A DNA stretch of 6,043 bases. It comes from Clostridia bacterium (lineage in GTDB: Bacteria; Bacillota; Clostridia; Christensenellales; Borkfalkiaceae). A program made the translations under genes and the position numbers. Below are positions 1 through 4,500 of this stretch, piece after piece (the stretch's first letter is position 1; each line of letters opens with the position of its first letter). The DNA is taken from assembly GCA_017452305.1 (NCBI GenBank), contig JAFTMQ010000040.1, positions 1-6,043 on the forward strand, given 5' to 3'. The notes under the pieces are model-generated. The model was not told the DNA's origin, did not search any database, and saw only the letters and a list, made by a program, of their open reading frames with translations.

Positions 1-379
1 CGCGGACGTGTATATGTATCAGCGCCGCAGAGAAAAGCTGTTGGAAACTTGCGCGGAAATAGGCGTTACGCCCGCCGACAGTGCGGAAAGGGGCGGCTTT
101 GATATTTTAATCAACTGCACGGGCGTGGGTATGCACGACAGCGAGGGGCTTTCCCCCGTGACGGTGCAAGCGTTCCGAGGCGCAAGCGCGGCGATCGACT
201 TAATTTACGTGCCCGAAAAATCGGAGTTTTTACGTCTTGCCGAGACGCAAGGCTTGCAAATTTTAAACGGCGCCGCAATGCTTTTTTATCAAGCGTACTA
301 TGCCGACTGCCTGTATTTGGATATACAGCCAAGCGACGAACAAGCGACGGCGCTTTACCGTCAATTTATACAAAAATAA
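1..379 (+). CDS. aroE: Shikimate dehydrogenase, 3' part (5' end outside window)
   Basis: Reduces 3-dehydroshikimate to shikimate with NADPH in the cytoplasmic shikimate pathway. Only the C-terminal ~125 residues are here; the frame is open to the first base and reads ADVYMYQRR, matching the second strand of the NADP-binding Rossmann fold, where the family usually has an NRT-type motif. Then follow INCTGVGM (family consensus roughly NATPxGM; the usual Pro is Gly here), DLIYVPEKSEFL (family DxxYxPxxTxFL) and GAAMLFYQAYYAD (family GxxMLxxQAxxAF, with the conserved substrate-contacting Gln). The gene ends 19 nt before aroQ, so it is probably cotranscribed with aroQ and aroK. The N-terminal catalytic Lys/Asp lie outside the window and cannot be checked. 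An internal GTG at 8 is not the true start because homology continues upstream of it. Confidence 0.93.
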   Translation, partial: ADVYMYQRRREKLLETCAEIGVTPADSAERGGFDILINCTGVGMHDSEGLSPVTVQAFRGASAAIDLIYVPEKSEFLRLAETQGLQILNGAAMLFYQAYYADCLYLDIQPSDEQATALYRQFIQK

Positions 380-384
380 CCTTT

Positions 385-395
385 AAGGAAGGTGG
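385..395 (+). promoter_or_regulatory. Ribosome binding site of aroQ
   Basis: AAGGAAGGTGG lies 3 nt before the ATG at 399, with its AAGGA part about 9 nt away. It fixes that ATG as the aroQ start. Confidence 0.75.
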
Positions 396-398
396 AAT

Positions 399-833
399 AT
401 GAAATTTTTAGTGATTAACGGCGTCAACCTCAACCTCACGGGCAAACGCGAACAAGGGGTGTACGGCACGCAAACCTTGGAGCAAATCAACGCGGAAATC
501 GCGGCGTTTTGCACGGCACAAGGGGATAGTGTGGATTTTTATCAAAGCAATATCGAGGGCGAGCTTGTCAACAAGTTGCACGAGGCGTTTTTGGGCAAAA
601 CGCACGACGCTATCGTGCTCAATGCGGGCGCGTTCACCCATTATAGCTACGCCCTTCGCGACGCGATTGCGGCAATCGATATTCCCGTTGCCGAGGTGCA
701 TATGTCCAACGTGCACGCCCGCGAGGCGTTCCGTAAAACGAGCGTGCTTTCCGAGGTGTGTAAAGGGGTAATTTGCGGCTTTGGCAAGCACAGCTACACG
801 GCGGCGATTTGCGCGTTAAAGAACGCGAAGTAA
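399..833 (+). CDS. aroQ: Type II 3-dehydroquinate dehydratase
   Basis: Converts 3-dehydroquinate to 3-dehydroshikimate by anti elimination through an enolate; type II enzymes are usually dodecamers in the cytoplasm. The 144 aa length is normal for the family. Visible signatures: INGVNLNL near the N-terminus (family NGPNLN; the Pro is Val here), KREQGVYG with lid Arg17 and catalytic Tyr22, FYQSNIEGELVNKLHEA at 47-63, NAGAFTHYSYALRDA with Asn75 and His81, EVHMSNVHAREAFR with Glu99, catalytic-site His101 and Arg112, and a C-terminal KGVICGFGKHSY. All expected active-site residues are present, so the enzyme should be active. It sits between aroE and aroK in the same direction, so three consecutive late shikimate-pathway steps (dehydration, reduction, phosphorylation) are grouped. 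Confidence 0.97.
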   Translation: MKFLVINGVNLNLTGKREQGVYGTQTLEQINAEIAAFCTAQGDSVDFYQSNIEGELVNKLHEAFLGKTHDAIVLNAGAFTHYSYALRDAIAAIDIPVAEVHMSNVHAREAFRKTSVLSEVCKGVICGFGKHSYTAAICALKNAK

Positions 834-872
834 TCGGCGCAAAATAGGCGAATATAAGCAACGGAGCGAACT

Positions 873-1382
873 ATGAACCTTATTCTATGCGGCATGATGG
901 GCTCGGGTAAAACGACCGTCGGCATAAAAATTGCACAGCGCACGGGCAAAAGCTTTGTGGATACCGACGCTCTTATCGAGGAACGGCACGGCAAAATTTC
1001 CGACATTTTCGCGCGATTTGGCGAGGATTATTTCCGTGATTTAGAGAGTGAAATCGTGCAAGAGCTTTGCAGGCAAGACGGATTAGTGATTTCGACGGGC
1101 GGCGGTTTGGTGCTTCGCAAAAAAAATGTCGATGCCCTTCGACAAAACGGAAAAATCATTTTTTTGCGCGCAAGCCTTGAAACCTTGTCCAACCGTTTGC
1201 GTGCGGATAGCACGCGCCCTTTGCTGCAATCGGAAACGGAGAGCATAACCGCGCGTATTTCCAAGCTTTTAACCGAGCGTACTTCTATCTACGAGGGGGC
1301 GGCAAGTTGCGTCGTGGACGTGGATAAAAAGTCGGTGGACGAAATCGCAACCGAAATTATAAATCTTACCCAAAACAACTAA
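873..1382 (+). CDS. aroK: Shikimate kinase
   Basis: Phosphorylates shikimate at the 3-hydroxyl using ATP. The 169 aa length is typical. A P-loop GMMGSGKTT lies at 7-15; DTD with Asp30/Asp32 binds Mg and shikimate; FRDLE with Arg55 and Glu58 is in the shikimate-binding domain; STGGG at 74-78 is the family glycine motif; DSTRPLL with Arg115 marks the lid; RTSIYE with Arg136 contacts substrate. These follow the NMP-kinase-like shikimate kinase order. GGAG at 863-866 is 6 nt before the ATG and supports this start. It lies 39 nt after aroQ with no terminator between, so it belongs to the same operon. It is a stand-alone kinase, not fused to another aro domain. Confidence 0.96.
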   Translation: MNLILCGMMGSGKTTVGIKIAQRTGKSFVDTDALIEERHGKISDIFARFGEDYFRDLESEIVQELCRQDGLVISTGGGLVLRKKNVDALRQNGKIIFLRASLETLSNRLRADSTRPLLQSETESITARISKLLTERTSIYEGAASCVVDVDKKSVDEIATEIINLTQNN

Positions 1383-1391
1383 AACAAGGGG

Positions 1392-1407
1392 GCAGGTACG
1401 AGATGAA
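1392..1407 (+). repeat. Repeated initiation-region element, copy 1 (ATG form)
   Basis: GCAGGTACGAGATGAA. The ATG is the SDR start codon. AGGT lies 5 nt before it, with a G-run just upstream (1388-1392). The same 16 bases, differing only at the first base of the start-like triplet, recur at 4417 and 5423. Confidence 0.8.
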
Positions 1408-2101
1408 AACAATTTTAATCACGGGCGGCGTGCGTGGAATCGGCAGAAGTATCGCCTTGAAATTCCAGCAAAAAGGCTTCCGCGTTTGCGCGGTATATTC
1501 CCGTGACGAAGAAAATGCACAATCCCTTGCCGCGCTCGGTATCGAGACGTATAAAGCGGACGTTTCCAAGGAAGACGAGGTGATCGCGCTCTTTAAAAAA
1601 ATCGGCGGGGTGGACGTGCTTGTCAACAACGCGGGTATTTCCCTTATTAAGCAAATTCAAGATATTTCTTACGAGGAATATGGGCGCGTAATGTCCGTCA
1701 ATATGGGCGGCGCCTTTCTTTGTTCGCGCGAGGCGGCGAAAGGAATGATAGACAAGCAAAGTGGACTTATTGTCAATATTTCTTCCGTTTGGGGAGAGGT
1801 TGGCGGCAGTTGCGAAAGCGTGTATTCCGCGTCCAAAGCGGCACTGCTTGGCTTTACCAAAGCGCTCGCCAAGGAGTTGGGTTGGTCGGGCGTGCGCGTC
1901 AACAGCGTTTCCCCCGGTGTGATTGATACGCCGATGAACGCCCATTTTTCCGCCGAGGATATGCAAGCCATTAAGGAAGAAATTCCTATGGGTAGATTGG
2001 GCACGGGCGAGGACGTCGCGCGCGCCGTGGAATATTTGTATGAAAACGATTACGTCACGGGCGTGGATATCCCCGTCAACGGCGGCTTTTCGATTGTGTA
2101 A
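1403..2101 (+). CDS. Short-chain dehydrogenase/reductase, FabG-like; probably EF-P 5-aminopentanone reductase (YmfI type)
   Basis: NAD(P)H-dependent oxidoreductase of the classical SDR fold, 232 aa, slightly shorter than the ~245 aa of FabG. Seen: cofactor loop TGGVRGIG at 7-14, NNAG at 75-78, Asn100, and catalytic Ser128, Tyr141 and Lys145 (YSASK), then a PGVIDTPM loop and a C-terminal DIPVNGGFSIV. The stretch SSVWGEVGGSCESVYSASK resembles what I recall of the YmfI subfamily (WG-x-x-G-x-SCE before the active-site Tyr), which in B. subtilis reduces the 5-aminopentanone group on elongation factor P Lys. FabG or another SDR substrate is the alternative. It starts 20 nt after aroK and reads as the last gene of the aro operon. 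Its initiation region is one copy of the repeated GCAGGTACGAG element. Family certain, subfamily moderately likely. Confidence 0.9.
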   Translation: MKTILITGGVRGIGRSIALKFQQKGFRVCAVYSRDEENAQSLAALGIETYKADVSKEDEVIALFKKIGGVDVLVNNAGISLIKQIQDISYEEYGRVMSVNMGGAFLCSREAAKGMIDKQSGLIVNISSVWGEVGGSCESVYSASKAALLGFTKALAKELGWSGVRVNSVSPGVIDTPMNAHFSAEDMQAIKEEIPMGRLGTGEDVARAVEYLYENDYVTGVDIPVNGGFSIV

Positions 2102-2491
2102 TTACCGCTTTTTTAAGTAGCTATCCAAAATATTTTGTATAAACTCGTCTGCAATCCCTTGCGTAGGGGATTGCGGATTTTTTTTGTCCTCTTGTGCGGC
2201 GGAATGGTCGTCCGCCCACGTTTTGTGCTCATGTTCGGCGGAGCAACCGTCTTTTTCCGCTTTGCCGTCCATATTTTCGGGCGGCTTATTCGCGCCGCTC
2301 GATTTTTGCTCGGCGGGATTTCCGCCCAAACCGCCCAAACCGCCAAACGCGCCCGAGAATTTGGATAAATCGTTTAAAAAATTCAACATTTGCTCGGAAT
2401 CCTTAATCTTCCCCATCAGCGGTTTGACGCTCTCCGCAAAGGTGGGGTTTTGCGAAAGGTAATACAATAAAACTAAAATTAAAATTTCCAT
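2102..2491 (-). CDS. Hypothetical protein with hydrophobic N-terminus and Gly-rich/charged linker
   Basis: 129 aa, not recognised. Seen: a short hydrophobic N-terminal stretch (MEILILVLLYYLS), probably too short and non-cationic for a classic signal peptide but possibly a membrane anchor; a helical segment NPTFAESVKPLMGKIKDSEQMLNFLNDLSKFSG at about 15-47; a GGLGGLGG stretch near 50-57 coded by a 9-bp tandem repeat; a hydrophilic low-complexity region at about 58-110 with many E, K, D, H; and a short helix DEFIQNILDSYLKKR at the end. The start is forced: the ATG is preceded in frame by AAT, TAC and then a stop, with no Shine-Dalgarno upstream, while TATAAT lies 5 nt away, suggesting a leaderless mRNA. 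It diverges from the 2579 gene and abuts the SDR gene stop to stop. Its 3' end carries that operon's terminator in antisense. Function unknown. Confidence 0.72.
   Translation of the reverse strand: MEILILVLLYYLSQNPTFAESVKPLMGKIKDSEQMLNFLNDLSKFSGAFGGLGGLGGNPAEQKSSGANKPPENMDGKAEKDGCSAEHEHKTWADDHSAAQEDKKNPQSPTQGIADEFIQNILDSYLKKR
2148..2185 (+). terminator. Intrinsic terminator of the aro-SDR operon, inside the convergent gene
   Basis: An 11-bp stem (2148-2158 with 2167-2177, one G-U pair, core GCAATCCC/GGGATTGC) with an 8-nt loop is followed directly by eight T (2178-2185). It begins 47 nt after the SDR stop on the + strand. On the minus strand the same bases encode KKNPQSPTQGIAD of the hypothetical protein. 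Confidence 0.88.
2322..2347. repeat. 9-bp tandem repeat, about 2.9 units
   Basis: CCGCCCAAA occurs twice in tandem followed by CCGCCAAA. On the minus strand it encodes the GGLGGLGG stretch of the hypothetical protein, so unit number could vary in frame. Confidence 0.8.
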
Positions 2492-2496
2492 ATTGT

Positions 2497-2502
2497 ATTA
2501 TA
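2497..2502 (-). promoter_or_regulatory. -10 hexamer of a leaderless promoter
   Basis: TATAAT on the minus strand ends 5 nt before the ATG at 2491, putting the expected transcription start at about the A of that ATG. No -35 match is visible at 15-19 nt; a perfect palindrome occupies that space instead. Confidence 0.55.
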
Positions 2503-2516
2503 TGCGCACGTGCGCA
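2503..2516. promoter_or_regulatory. Perfect 14-bp palindrome, candidate operator
   Basis: TGCGCACGTGCGCA is its own reverse complement. It touches the minus-strand -10 hexamer and lies upstream of both divergent genes. Much GC-richer than its flanks. No T-run follows on either strand, so it is not a terminator. Confidence 0.5.
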
Positions 2517-2566
2517 AAGAAGTCCGTGTAGCCAAACCCGCGCCAAATGAATACAATATAGTATTT

Positions 2567-2573
2567 GGAGGTG
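2567..2573 (+). promoter_or_regulatory. Ribosome binding site of the 106-aa hypothetical gene
   Basis: GGAGGTG 5 nt before the ATG at 2579. It decides this start over upstream in-frame codons reaching back to 2510. Just upstream are the -10-like sequences TACAAT (2553-2558) and TATAGT (2557-2562), without a clear -35. Confidence 0.8.
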
Positions 2574-2578
2574 TGAAC

Positions 2579-2896
2579 ATGAAAAGTTTTAAAGACTACG
2601 CAAGGCAAACGGACGCAAATTCCACCGCACAACAGTCCCAACAAGCGCCCGAGGGGGATAACTCGGCTGCTACGGCAAACGCGGAGGACCTCGCCAAGCA
2701 AATCGCGCGCGCTTACAACGGCAAGAGCAACGCGTCGATGCTTAAAAATATTTTATTGCAAGCGGAAAAGAGCAAGCGCGCGGGCACGCTGTCCAACGAG
2801 GAAATCGAGCGTTTTTATCAAAGCTTTGCGCCCATGCTCGACGGGGTGCAACGGCGGAAATTGCGGTCTATTGTCGATAAATTAAAGGAAATTTGA
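2579..2896 (+). CDS. Hypothetical small helical protein
   Basis: 105 aa, not recognised with certainty. The first ~35 residues are polar and low-complexity (Q, A, N, S rich), probably disordered. From about residue 36 a compact, predicted all-helical region follows: DLAKQIARAYNGKSNASMLKNILLQAEKSKRAGTLSNEEIERFYQSFAPMLDGVQRRKLRSIVDKLKEI. The order helix, KSKRAGTLSNEEI turn, helix PMLDGVQRRKLRSIVDKL looks like a small conserved domain. There is no signal peptide, membrane segment or Cys. It is transcribed away from the 129-aa hypothetical gene across an 87-bp gap, so the two may be coregulated and work together (inference). Its stop overlaps the end of the convergent desulfurase gene by 15 bp. 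Confidence 0.85.
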   Translation: MKSFKDYARQTDANSTAQQSQQAPEGDNSAATANAEDLAKQIARAYNGKSNASMLKNILLQAEKSKRAGTLSNEEIERFYQSFAPMLDGVQRRKLRSIVDKLKEI

Positions 2897-4039
2897 GCCG
2901 CGCGGCTTTTCCCTCGCAATCTCTTGCAAGGCAGTCAAAAGCAGTTCGATTTCCTTTGCGGAATTGAAGTGCGAAAGGGAAGCGCGCACCAATCCGCCGT
3001 CCAACGTACCGAGCGCCTCGTGCATAAGCGGCGCGCAATGCAAGCCGCTCCGCACCGCAATCCCGTACCCGTCGGAAAGTCGTTGCGCGATATATTCGGA
3101 CGGATATACGCGGTGCGCAAACGCTACAATGCCGCACGGATTGAGGGAAGAATACAGCGTGTAATCGGGCAATTCCGCAAGCCCGTCAAGTAGCTGGGCG
3201 GTCAACTTTGTAAGCTTGTTTTGCACGCGCTTTCCGTGAATGGTCAAATACCTGCCCCCCTCTAACAGCGAAATAATGGCAGGGAAAGCGAGTGTGCCCG
3301 CTTCCAAACGGTCGGGGTAAAAATCGGGCATTTCCAAAAGATTGCTAATAGAGCCCGTCCCACCATAACAAAACGGAGCAGGGTTTAGCCGTTCGGAAAA
3401 GAGCAACGCGCCGCTCCCTTGAATGCCGTGCATCCCCTTATGCCCTGCCACCGCCAACGCGTCGATTTTTGTTTTTTGCATGTCGATAGGCAAGTGTCCG
3501 CAGCCTTGCGCTCCGTCGCAGATAAGCAAAACGTGCTCGGGCAAAACGGTGCGGATTTTTTCAAGGTCGGGCACGGCACCGTTGACGTTCGAGGCGGTCG
3601 TTACGACCACGGCGCGGGTGTTGGGACGCAGCAGCGCGCGTATGCTTTCCGCTTGTACGTTCGCTTCGCCCTTTTCGCCCGTCAAGGGGCAAACGTCGTA
3701 TTGAATAATCCCTGCCGTTTGCAGTGCGTAAAGAGGACGGAGCACGGAATTATGCTCCATACAAGTCGTAACAACGTGGTCGCCCTTTTGGAGCGCGCCG
3801 AAAAGCGCGATATTTAACGCTTCCGTGCAATTTTTCGTAAAGACGACGCGGTCAAAGCTGTATCCGCCGAAAAATTCGTTTAAGGTATTTCGGCAATCTT
3901 GCGTGAGCCGCGCACACGTGAGGGCGAGTTTATGCCCGCTCCGTCCAGGATTGGCGCATACGCGCACGGCGGATTGCACGGCAGTGAGTACTTGGTCGGG
4001 TTTTCTGCCGCCCGTAGCGGCATTGTCAAAATAAATCAT
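2882..4039 (-). CDS. Cysteine desulfurase / selenocysteine lyase-like aminotransferase class V enzyme
   Basis: PLP enzyme of aminotransferase class V, 385 aa, full length. The family takes S (or Se) from cysteine (selenocysteine) and yields alanine plus a persulfide. Seen: MIYFDNAATGGRKP at the N-terminus, TEALN at 72-76, MEHNS with PLP-stacking His96, DGAQ with Asp175 and Gln178, AGHKGMHG with Schiff-base Lys201, LEAGTL at 245-250, and RSGLHCAP with Arg330 and the persulfide-forming Cys335. The sequence resembles the EF2568-type subfamily (TIGR01977), proposed in Firmicutes to act in maturation of selenium-dependent molybdenum hydroxylases. The divergent DUF3343 gene fits that, though no selD, selA or hydroxylase gene is in the window. 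AAGAGGTG lies 4 nt before the ATG. Substrate (S or Se) cannot be decided here. Dedicated Fe-S machinery (SufS/IscS) is less likely because no scaffold gene is adjacent. Confidence 0.93.
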   Translation of the reverse strand: MIYFDNAATGGRKPDQVLTAVQSAVRVCANPGRSGHKLALTCARLTQDCRNTLNEFFGGYSFDRVVFTKNCTEALNIALFGALQKGDHVVTTCMEHNSVLRPLYALQTAGIIQYDVCPLTGEKGEANVQAESIRALLRPNTRAVVVTTASNVNGAVPDLEKIRTVLPEHVLLICDGAQGCGHLPIDMQKTKIDALAVAGHKGMHGIQGSGALLFSERLNPAPFCYGGTGSISNLLEMPDFYPDRLEAGTLAFPAIISLLEGGRYLTIHGKRVQNKLTKLTAQLLDGLAELPDYTLYSSLNPCGIVAFAHRVYPSEYIAQRLSDGYGIAVRSGLHCAPLMHEALGTLDGGLVRASLSHFNSAKEIELLLTALQEIAREKPRGSNFL

Positions 4040-4049
4040 AACACACCTC

Positions 4050-4077
4050 TTGCTTTGTTTTTCTCATACATTATAGT
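4050..4077 (+). promoter_or_regulatory. Candidate promoter for the DUF3343 gene
   Basis: TTGCTT (4050-4055), 16-nt spacer, TATAGT (4072-4077). The -10 overlaps the opposite-strand TATAAT, and the -35 overlaps the desulfurase ribosome binding site region. A second TATAGT at 4114-4119 has no -35 partner. Confidence 0.35.
4070..4075 (-). promoter_or_regulatory. -10 hexamer of the desulfurase gene
   Basis: A perfect TATAAT on the minus strand, 30 nt before the start codon, leaves a leader of about 24 nt that includes AAGAGGTG. No good -35 is visible at 15-18 nt. Confidence 0.5.
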
Positions 4078-4128
4078 AAAAGGAATAAACGGACGCGCGA
4101 TTATCCTTTACAGTATAGTATTCCAAAG

Positions 4129-4134
4129 AGGAGG
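4129..4134 (+). promoter_or_regulatory. Strong ribosome binding site serving two overlapping start codons
   Basis: AGGAGG within AAAGAGGAGG (4125-4134). It is 5 nt from an ATG at 4140 that opens a two-codon ORF (ATG ATA TGA) and 10 nt from the DUF3343 ATG at 4145. Confidence 0.75.
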
Positions 4135-4144
4135 TTAGTATGAT

Positions 4145-4417
4145 ATGATAATTTTGGCAGTTTTTCGTTCTCGTTCGCATAGCATTGATTATGCGGAGCG
4201 GTTAAAAAAATACGGCGTGTCGGCAATTCTCGTGCCCACGCCCAAAGAGGCGCGGATAGGCTGCGGGCTTTGCGTGCAGATAGACGGGCGGGACGCACCA
4301 AAGGCAAGCGCGATTTTAAAGACGGGCAAATATCCGTCCTTTAAGGGATTTTATAAAATGGATTTTTCGACGGGAAAGCTTGTATTAAAACCTTATTTTT
4401 GGTACAAAGAGCGATAG
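4145..4417 (+). CDS. DUF3343 family small protein, putative Se/S carrier-like
   Basis: 90 aa, full length for the family (Pfam DUF3343, annotated elsewhere as putative Se/S carrier-like, often next to selenium genes and EF2568-type desulfurases). Seen: a hydrophobic first strand MIILAVF, a helix SHSIDYAERLKKYG, a strand VSAILVPTPKEA, and then the signature IGCGLCVQI at 38-46. The conserved Cys-Gly is Cys40-Gly41; Cys43 makes a CxxC pair, which I do not recall as typical of the family. A basic, aromatic C-terminal part (GFYKMDF, KPYFWYKER) ends the protein. It faces the desulfurase gene across a 105-bp gap, suggesting it accepts S or Se from that enzyme (inference). The start is ambiguous between two overlapping ATGs, but only 4145 gives the family protein. 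Confidence 0.85.
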   Translation: MIILAVFRSRSHSIDYAERLKKYGVSAILVPTPKEARIGCGLCVQIDGRDAPKASAILKTGKYPSFKGFYKMDFSTGKLVLKPYFWYKER

Positions 4418-4432
4418 CAGGTACGAGTTGAA
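4417..4432 (+). repeat. Repeated initiation-region element, copy 2 (TTG form)
   Basis: GCAGGTACGAGTTGAA. Its first base is the last base of the DUF3343 stop codon. The TTG at 4428 would open a 29-codon ORF ending at 4517, inside the start of nth. I do not claim that ORF is a gene. Confidence 0.75.
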
Positions 4433-4460
4433 TGAATTTTTAAAGAAAATTTGCGTAAAT

Positions 4461-4481
4461 ACTTGCATTCAAAAGGCAAGT
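4461..4481. promoter_or_regulatory. Inverted repeat over the nth promoter, candidate operator
   Basis: ACTTGC (4461-4466) and GCAAGT (4476-4481) are perfect inverted 6-mers separated by 9 nt. They cover the -35 hexamer and most of the spacer of the nth promoter. Confidence 0.35.
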
Positions 4482-4491
4482 GTGTTATACT
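4463..4491 (+). promoter_or_regulatory. Extended -10 sigma-A promoter of nth
   Basis: TTGCAT (4463-4468), 17-nt spacer, TATACT (4486-4491) with a TGT extended -10 just before it (4483-4485) and an A/T-rich stretch upstream (4437-4452). The expected start of transcription is about A4498, only 3 nt before the nth ATG at 4501. Confidence 0.72.
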
Positions 4492-4500
4492 ATGTGTATT

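Noticed and set aside
2135..2462. Three + strand open frames opposite the 129-aa hypothetical gene
   Set aside because: Their products are Arg/Cys/Pro-rich frame shadows, and a strong + strand terminator at 2148-2185 cuts through the region. The minus frame has the more protein-like sequence.
2896..2910. AGCCGCGCGGCT plus TTTT as an intrinsic terminator
   Set aside because: Only about 4-5 bp of stem once a loop is allowed, and a short interrupted T-run. Too weak to list as a feature.
3419..3817. Open frames on the + strand across the desulfurase gene (up to 132 codons)
   Set aside because: They lie opposite a complete, motif-rich enzyme and have no family features or ribosome binding site of note.
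4480..4500. GTG 4480 or ATG 4492 as the nth start
   Set aside because: They lie in or next to the -10 and before the predicted transcript start, have no proper Shine-Dalgarno, and shift the residue numbering away from the E. coli match.
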